From CAYXUG01 sp964468655 (lineage in GTDB: Bacteria > Fidelibacterota > Marinisomatia > Marinisomatales > CAYXUG01): a stretch of 21,182 nucleotides of DNA. How positions within the stretch are numbered: the first letter of the stretch is position 1; each line of letters starts with the position of its first letter. The DNA lies in the NCBI GenBank assembly GCA_964468655.1, contig CAYXUG010000039.1:1-21182 (forward strand). The letters run 5' to 3'. The notes under the pieces were generated by a model. The model made no database searches. It had not been told where the DNA came from and was given only the letters and a program-made list of their open reading frames with translations. Of this stretch, positions 17,201-21,182 are shown one piece after another. The position numbers and the translations under genes are program-made.

Positions 17201-17303
17201 TGGGAAAAATACTTCTGGACAGAATGTTCATTCAGGTGTCTATTTTGTGAAGCTGAAAGCAGGAAGTTTCAGTGAGGTAAAAAAAGTACTTTTGATCAAA
17301 TAA
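14277..17303 (+). CDS. T9SS-secreted protein of about sixteen VWxDxR repeats
   Basis: 1008 residues. A signal peptide (1-16, ending in FVFG) is followed by about sixteen repeats of roughly 55 residues. Each is built on the pattern hhVWxDxRxGxxDIYxQ...G...W...GxPV; clear examples are VIVVWSDTRFGGRDVYAQ, AYIIWVDYRDEPENGDVYGQ, SVVVWEDYRNNSLSGDVYVQ, IFILWEDKRDGSMDLYGQ and FMVVWEDARNGGVLDIYYQ. The regular four-strand look suggests one or two beta-propellers. A T9SS sorting domain closes the chain (about 919-1008: LDQNYPNPFNAQTTIPF to KKVLLIK). GGGAGA overlapping the upstream stop serves as Shine-Dalgarno. No enzymatic motif is visible; binding or structural surface function is the likeliest reading. 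It is coupled to the lipoprotein gene upstream by a 3-bp gap. Confidence 0.8.
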   Translation: MIRGILAFGLIGFVFGQFDWEESGMAVRQGAHIEWQRTATVGNDGEVIVVWSDTRFGGRDVYAQKMDNEGNFLWEESGVAVVSAVGRQEDPLAVSDGQGGAYIIWVDYRDEPENGDVYGQHLLSNGTIAWNPSGIPLSNVLGVQESPNLCIDGQGGAFAIWNDRSPSSGMAGFIYATHLSPDGSVLAQGTGISVIRNDISRGSVSLEVGGTGYANMVWDDSREGEKNNIYGQRMNTSCETLWSTPEEGGIPLNESPDDQIAPRVTYLSGDTSVVVWEDYRNNSLSGDVYVQFIVGDGSLLLGTEGIPLCTDSSKQSIPRVKADESTAYVVWEDFRNHSENPDIFANAVTPEGTVLWGSDGKPISTESRKQTGPRLTPDGVGGVYIVWKDEHTASFPETEIFLQRVSASGEISFPENGLAVCEAPSHQFGPIVRKDSDGGSFVVWGDTRTGSIGINLQHVDQSIGNTLEQDGIEVFWGVDGNSYFPESVRIDDEQTLIYWKDERKGSSYSQIYGQIINSNFSNMELINGTVLSERPGQIEPTVVKAGNHLFLQFNGENDEGTRIQYYQILDLDLNMVGDTNGTVIYENLATQNQEFSVVTTGNDGFVYVAFSDTRWYDLDIYVQKYSEIGEPQWQEGGIAVGALEADDVIESIVPGPDEGCIIVWANGSWLGIDLYAQAIDGSGNTRDGWSEVATVISNWNSDQSNSQLHTTNDGIFILWEDKRDGSMDLYGQFVTYDGTITGTDGGFPVTAKMNDQYEASMDYNQYTETIFIAWQDFEAGIDFDIFGRLLNLSDLSLNDEIIIAQDSLDQLAPDVHVNNSGDFMVVWEDARNGGVLDIYYQEITPAGFSYEDGGTVVCDMPFAQQWSKINKYRESNDSYVIYWEDMRSTGKAELHNIYSQSISFETESVGENNHYPAGFSLDQNYPNPFNAQTTIPFQLPFTENVKMTVYNLLGQEVKTVLNEISPAGFSAVQWNGKNTSGQNVHSGVYFVKLKAGSFSEVKKVLLIK

Positions 17304-17325
17304 TCAAATAACCAATGGGGGTTAA

Positions 17326-20300
17326 ATGAAAAATATTAGATTGATTTTTATTGGTGTTATTCTACTCAGTTCACTATTTGGGCAGATTCCAATCAATGCC
17401 GATTTATCGCCCAACGAAACGGTTGGACCGTACTCGTTCACATTAGAAGAAACAGATGAAGTCATTTTTTATCTGGATGCAACTTCAAATACCAACTGGG
17501 CTGAAGCTGGAAATGAATCGGCTGTTTTAACCATGTTTGTAGATGGAGATATAGTTGGCTACAATCAGGATATTGTAATTTATAATGGTGATCAACTGCA
17601 TACCTATAAAACGATGCTGGGGAATCTGGAAGCAGGCGATCACACAATCTCTTTCCTGTTTGATTATGTAAAATCGAGTGCAGACGCTGATTTGATTCAT
17701 TTGGAAGAAATGTACATTTTCCCCGCCGGCTCTATTTACCCCCAAGCGGATGTTTTTAAATATTCTCCTATTCTATACGGGCGGGATTTATTCGAATGGA
17801 ACGAAAGTACCCGTACCGATATTCCTCTGATAATGTGGCATGAAATTACGAATGAAGGTGATAACAAACGGATTCTTTACAGCATGATTTTCAGCAATGA
17901 AGACAGCCGGTTCGGGCTGGGATTGGCTGAACTTATGCACTCATTCGGAAGGACTACTGATATTGAGTGGGTCTATGAAGTTCTGTTGGATTCCGATGGA
18001 ACTATTTTGGAAGAGATTTTTCAGGGTCCCAGCCATACGACCACAGAATTCAATGGAACCAAAATTGATTTGCATCCAATTCTGAAAAATGTGACCCTTA
18101 ACTGCAACTTTTCTGATGAAGGAACTTCCGAATACAAATTTTTTCTTACTCCTGAGTACACATTGGGTGAACTATACACGCGGGAAGTTTTGATGGATGA
18201 CAATCCATGGACATACAAAATCATGACAGAAGAAATGATCAATGAAGATAAGTATGAAGTCCCGGGAGATCCGGCAACTCTCACCATCAGTGATGCCCGG
18301 AATTATCTTTATATTGAATTCAACGGTTCGGTCGTTGGTTCAGGAGTGAAACTTACTTTTGGAGTGGATTTCTTTGGATCGTGCGATGTCTTTTATTCAG
18401 ATCATGAAGATACGTCATTTACATCAGGTTACGGAGGTGGATGGGATCGGCAGGTTATTGAAATGCCGGAAGATTTTGATTTAAGTCTGGTTAAAGATTT
18501 GACACTAACAACCACTAGTGAGGATAGTTTTTCAATGACTATTTCGGAAATATCCAAATTGTTTATCCTATCGGAGGCATACGAACCAACTCAATTAGAA
18601 TTCCAACTGGAAACCCCCATCCAGTTATCCAGTTCCGCACCTGTACAAACCATTTTGATTGGTAATGATGACATCGATATGGATTGCGACGGAGTAGATT
18701 TCGGTGATGCATTCTGCGATGACTGCGGTGTTTGCGCCGGTGGTACCACCGGGGTGGATCCCAATGCAGATATGGATGACTGCGGTGTCTGTTTTGGAAA
18801 CAACGAAGAGATGGATTGCGAGGATGTCTGTTTTGGTGATTCCTACTTGGATGATTGCGAAGTCTGTGATGATATTCCGGAAAATGATAACGAATGTGCA
18901 GGATGCCTTGATCCTAATGCAGCGAATTTCAGCTTCAATTGTGATGGGGATTTAGTCGCAGATCCCACATTTGATGACGGCTGCTGTGACTACGACAATG
19001 ATGACGGCGTTTTAATCGTTCCCGGAGAATTTCCTTCTATTCAGATAGCTATCAATTCTGCTGCTGACGGCGATACCGTGTTAGTATCTCCCGGTGTTTA
19101 CACCGAGCCAATTAATTTCAGCGGAAAAGAAATTATTGTTGCATCAACATTCCTTACAATCGATGATACTTCTATGATCTATCAAACTATTCTTGATGGA
19201 ATGAATGAGGATTGTCCTGTTACTTTCGAAAGTGGTGAAACCCGTTTATCCCGGCTAATGGGATTTAGAATTGAAAACGGCTATGGGAAAGGCGTTTCGT
19301 TTGAAGAATTTGTTGTGAATGTTTCTGATCCTGAGGCATTTGAAGCCATGCTTGTAAATGATATCAGGGCAGGCGCGGTTTCATGCATCAATTCAAGCCC
19401 GACATTGGAGTATTTGATCATTTCTAACAACACAGCCCGGAATGTTGCTGGTGGAGTAGGTTTCGTCAATTCGAATGCAATATTGAAAAATTCAGTGGTC
19501 AAGTTTAATGATATTCCGGAAGGTGCTGCTGCCGGCGGCGGCGGAATTGGTATAAATGGTGGAAGCCCTGAAGTAGAGAATGTTTTGATCACTGGGAATA
19601 CCGTTGGTACAAATATATTAAATATTGCCGGTGGCGGCGGGATTCTTTGCGGATTTTCTTTTGATGAAAACAATATCATTCATTTGAAATTGAAGAATGT
19701 AAGAATATCCCATAATGAAGGAGTATTAGGCGGTGCTATTGGAATGTTGTCAGGTACACTTGAAGGGGACAGGTTGCTGATTCATTCAAATGATGGATAT
19801 CTTGGCAGCGCCCTTAGTCTCGGCGAACCGTACGGACTCATAGTAGATGATATTTCTGTATTACTTACAAATTCTACCATCACTCAAAATACAACGCTGA
19901 CAAACAGTGTAATCACCCTTCATGATTATGCTTCCTTAACCATAATAAACTCAATTGTTTGGAATGAGGAAGTCGCTAACGAAATTGCCTCCATGCCCAG
20001 CAACACCATTCTCGATGTACATCCATTTTATTCCGATATCCGAAACGGATGGGAAGGAGAAGGTAACATCGATTCAGATCCACTGTTTACAGTTCCCGAA
20101 TATTACGAATTCACTTTATCGGAAAATTCCCCGTGCATTGATATGGGAACGCCATTCTTCGTTTTTGAGGGAGATACATTGATAAACATGGACTCGGAAG
20201 AATTTGAGGGCAATGCACCGGACATGGGATTTTTTGAATCACCTTACACGGTTTCCATTAATGATGAAGCATCTTTGCTGGATAAATTTGTGCTGCATCA

Positions 20301-20547
20301 AAACTATCCCAATCCGTTCAACCCGATCACCACTATACGTTTTAACACGATAGAGACGTTGCATGCAACGTCTCTACATATTTTTAATACTAAAGGGCAA
20401 TTGATTGAAACATTGGTAAATAAACAATTGTCTCCCGGGTATCATAAAGTCAGATGGGATGCATCCCATGTTGCCAGTGGGGTTTATATTTATCGATTGG
20501 TAACCGGTAACAATGTTATTACGAAAAAGATGGTATTACTGAAGTAG
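17326..20547 (+). CDS. T9SS-secreted protein with Cys-rich repeats and beta-helix
   Basis: 1073 residues. The signal peptide spans 1-19. Residues about 20-440 hold beta-rich domains without a recognised family. Residues about 452-555 are an Asp/Cys-rich repeat region (CDDCGVCAGG, DDCGVCFGN, DDCEVCDD, then CLDPNAANFSFNC), a type often found in marine FCB surface proteins and probably cation-binding. Residues about 563-975 form a right-handed parallel beta-helix that opens with PGEFPSIQIAINSAADGDTV and PGVYTEPINFSGKEIIVAS and has Gly-rich turns. The T9SS sorting domain is at about 988-1073 (HQNYPNPFNPITTIRF to KKMVLLK). Its second strand (residues 1009-1017) is encoded by a perfect palindrome. 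GGGG at 17317-17320 precedes the ATG; the gap from the previous gene is 22 bp. It is the last gene of the operon. Confidence 0.82.
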   Translation: MKNIRLIFIGVILLSSLFGQIPINADLSPNETVGPYSFTLEETDEVIFYLDATSNTNWAEAGNESAVLTMFVDGDIVGYNQDIVIYNGDQLHTYKTMLGNLEAGDHTISFLFDYVKSSADADLIHLEEMYIFPAGSIYPQADVFKYSPILYGRDLFEWNESTRTDIPLIMWHEITNEGDNKRILYSMIFSNEDSRFGLGLAELMHSFGRTTDIEWVYEVLLDSDGTILEEIFQGPSHTTTEFNGTKIDLHPILKNVTLNCNFSDEGTSEYKFFLTPEYTLGELYTREVLMDDNPWTYKIMTEEMINEDKYEVPGDPATLTISDARNYLYIEFNGSVVGSGVKLTFGVDFFGSCDVFYSDHEDTSFTSGYGGGWDRQVIEMPEDFDLSLVKDLTLTTTSEDSFSMTISEISKLFILSEAYEPTQLEFQLETPIQLSSSAPVQTILIGNDDIDMDCDGVDFGDAFCDDCGVCAGGTTGVDPNADMDDCGVCFGNNEEMDCEDVCFGDSYLDDCEVCDDIPENDNECAGCLDPNAANFSFNCDGDLVADPTFDDGCCDYDNDDGVLIVPGEFPSIQIAINSAADGDTVLVSPGVYTEPINFSGKEIIVASTFLTIDDTSMIYQTILDGMNEDCPVTFESGETRLSRLMGFRIENGYGKGVSFEEFVVNVSDPEAFEAMLVNDIRAGAVSCINSSPTLEYLIISNNTARNVAGGVGFVNSNAILKNSVVKFNDIPEGAAAGGGGIGINGGSPEVENVLITGNTVGTNILNIAGGGGILCGFSFDENNIIHLKLKNVRISHNEGVLGGAIGMLSGTLEGDRLLIHSNDGYLGSALSLGEPYGLIVDDISVLLTNSTITQNTTLTNSVITLHDYASLTIINSIVWNEEVANEIASMPSNTILDVHPFYSDIRNGWEGEGNIDSDPLFTVPEYYEFTLSENSPCIDMGTPFFVFEGDTLINMDSEEFEGNAPDMGFFESPYTVSINDEASLLDKFVLHQNYPNPFNPITTIRFNTIETLHATSLHIFNTKGQLIETLVNKQLSPGYHKVRWDASHVASGVYIYRLVTGNNVITKKMVLLK
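20351..20376 (+). repeat. Perfect 26-bp palindrome within coding sequence
   Basis: TAGAGACGTTGCA followed directly by its exact reverse complement, with no loop. It encodes IETLHATSL in the sorting domain of the 17326 gene. The sequence resembles dispersed short palindromic repeats of the type ...AGAGACG...CGTCTCT... seen in several bacterial phyla (from memory). It keeps the frame, and the domain is only one residue longer here than in the two other long T9SS proteins of the window. Confidence 0.85.
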
Positions 20548-20552
20548 TGGAA

Positions 20553-20662
20553 GTCATCACGAGCCCTGTTGTCAAACTGGGCGTGGTGATCTTGTTGTTT
20601 CACTGGCAATACTAATGAGATTGCCACGCTTCGCTCGTCCGCAGGATCCTTTGGGCAATGAC
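20553..20662 (+). repeat. Intergenic repeat-like element with terminal GTCAT/ATGAC
   Basis: About 110 bp between the last operon gene and the caspase-like gene, starting GTCAT and ending ATGAC. It holds two imperfect hairpins. The first is ATCAC..GCCC (20556-20566) with GGGC...GTGAT (20579-20590), followed by CTTGTTGTTT, and could also end transcription of the operon. The second is ATTGCC (20620-20625) with GGCAAT (20654-20659). On the - strand the second half reads GTCATTGC...GAGCGAAGCGTGGCAATCTC, which looks like a widespread family of REP/MITE-type repeats (GTCATTGCGAGCGAAGC..GCAATCTC) I recall from many bacterial genomes. Confidence 0.65.
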
Positions 20663-20735
20663 TATGAATATTCCCCGGGATTGTAATTCTCTGTGATTTT
20701 TCTTAAATTTTACCAATAAGGGAGTTATTTTTTGT

Positions 20736-21146
20736 ATGAAATGTCTCTACACTAATTTTGTGTCTAAATTAGTTTTAGCAATTCTGTTTATTCCCGCAGT
20801 TACCTTTAGCGAGGAAAATTTGAGGGGATTACTGACAAATGCTGATATTAAACTCAGTAAAATTTATTCCAATCGCTGGGCTTTTGTCATAGGCATTGAT
20901 GAATACAATTATTTTCCAACACTTGAGTATGCTGCTGAGGATGCGAAGAGTATGAAAAGTCTGTTGACTTCTCAATTCGATTTCCCTGAAGAAAATATAA
21001 TTCTATTATTAAACGAGGAAGCAACAAAAGACGGTATTGAGGATGGTTTCTATCGTCTTATTGAAAAATCAAAACCCGGTGATTGTGTGGTATTTTTCTT
21101 CGCAGGCCACGGGGATACAAAGCAAAAAGTGTACGTCGTCAAATGA
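20736..21146 (+). pseudogene. Exported caspase-like (C14) peptidase, interrupted by in-frame TGA
   Basis: 136 codons. A signal peptide (about 10-25) is followed by the start of a C14 caspase/metacaspase fold: RWAFVIGIDEYNYFPTLEYAAEDAKSMKSLL, the ENIILLLNEEATKDGI segment and VVFFFAGHGD with catalytic His125. The catalytic Cys (normally a DxC motif some 45 residues later) is not reached: the frame hits TGA at 21144-21146 after KVYVVK. Translation beyond that stop in the same frame gives YGTDSSKFKVIL to the window edge, which resembles the family's continuation (GYLVPYGxD). The gene is either nonsense-mutated or affected by a sequence error. AAGGGAG lies about 12 bases before the ATG. The 3' part lies outside the window. 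Confidence 0.7.
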
Positions 21147-21182
21147 TATGGTACAGATTCATCTAAATTTAAAGTGATACTT

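Noticed and set aside
18677..18990. Ferredoxin-like or zinc-finger cysteine cluster in the 17326 protein
   Set aside because: The cysteines follow the Asp-rich DxCGVCxG repeat style of secreted proteins, without the spacing of iron-sulphur or zinc motifs, and the protein is exported.
21144..21146. TGA recoded as an amino acid or selenocysteine
   Set aside because: pgsB ends in TGA at a place that fits the family length, no SECIS-like need is evident, and caspases do not use selenocysteine here; a mutation or error is simpler.
1..21182. CRISPR array, tRNA or rRNA genes, phage module
   Set aside because: No regularly spaced direct repeats, no tRNA-like cloverleaf or rRNA sequence, and no phage structural or integrase genes were seen on reading the window.

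Overview
The window looks like a chromosomal segment of a diderm bacterium of the FCB group, most likely Candidatus Neomarinimicrobiota (Marinimicrobia/SAR406) or a close relative. The base composition is moderately AT-rich. Four large secreted proteins end in a type IX secretion (Por/T9SS, type A) C-terminal sorting domain with the YPNPFN motif. A C25 (gingipain-family) peptidase-like protein, Asp/Cys-rich DxCGVC repeats and a lipoprotein with LVIVD-like repeats fit the same group. The assignment rests on protein style only; there is no rRNA or tRNA in the window. All genes I accept are on the + strand.

Layout. (1) 130-945: a small exported thioredoxin-fold protein with a T9SS tail, followed by a terminator. 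(2) 946-1361: a gene-free stretch with a nested terminator and a separate long hairpin followed by eight T. (3) 1362-6650: a 1762-residue C25-peptidase-like T9SS protein that lacks the usual catalytic His. (4) 6651-8496: a disturbed region. It holds two tandem paralogous small exported proteins with a 35-codon membrane ORF between them. After them comes a composite relic: the N-terminus of a probable subtilase, an internal piece of an IS3-family transposase, and the last eight codons of a T9SS tail. That last piece and the 27 bases after its stop duplicate the end of the C25 gene. (5) 8497-20547: eight genes overlapping or nearly touching, which look like one operon. They are pgsB, pgsC and pgsW (poly-gamma-glutamate synthesis), an unrecognised exported protein made of two copies of one domain, a predicted outer-membrane beta-barrel, an LVIVD-like lipoprotein, a T9SS protein of about sixteen VWxDxR repeats, and a T9SS beta-helix protein. 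(6) 20548-20735: a 110-bp repeat-like intergenic element. (7) 20736 to the window end: an exported caspase-like (C14) gene interrupted by an in-frame TGA.

How the parts may work together. PgsB and PgsC form the poly-gamma-glutamate ligase/membrane core known from Bacillus. Here they are translationally coupled to PgsW, a periplasmic protein and a beta-barrel, with no PgsA/CapA in the window. That is the gene set expected if a diderm must carry the polymer through an outer membrane, and the co-transcribed T9SS cargo could be surface proteins of the same capsule or envelope. This is inference from gene order and overlaps. It is the best candidate in the window for an undescribed system.

Two mobile or repetitive DNA signals also stand out: a perfect 26-bp palindrome inside the sorting-domain coding sequence of the last operon gene (20351-20376), and the 20553-20662 element.
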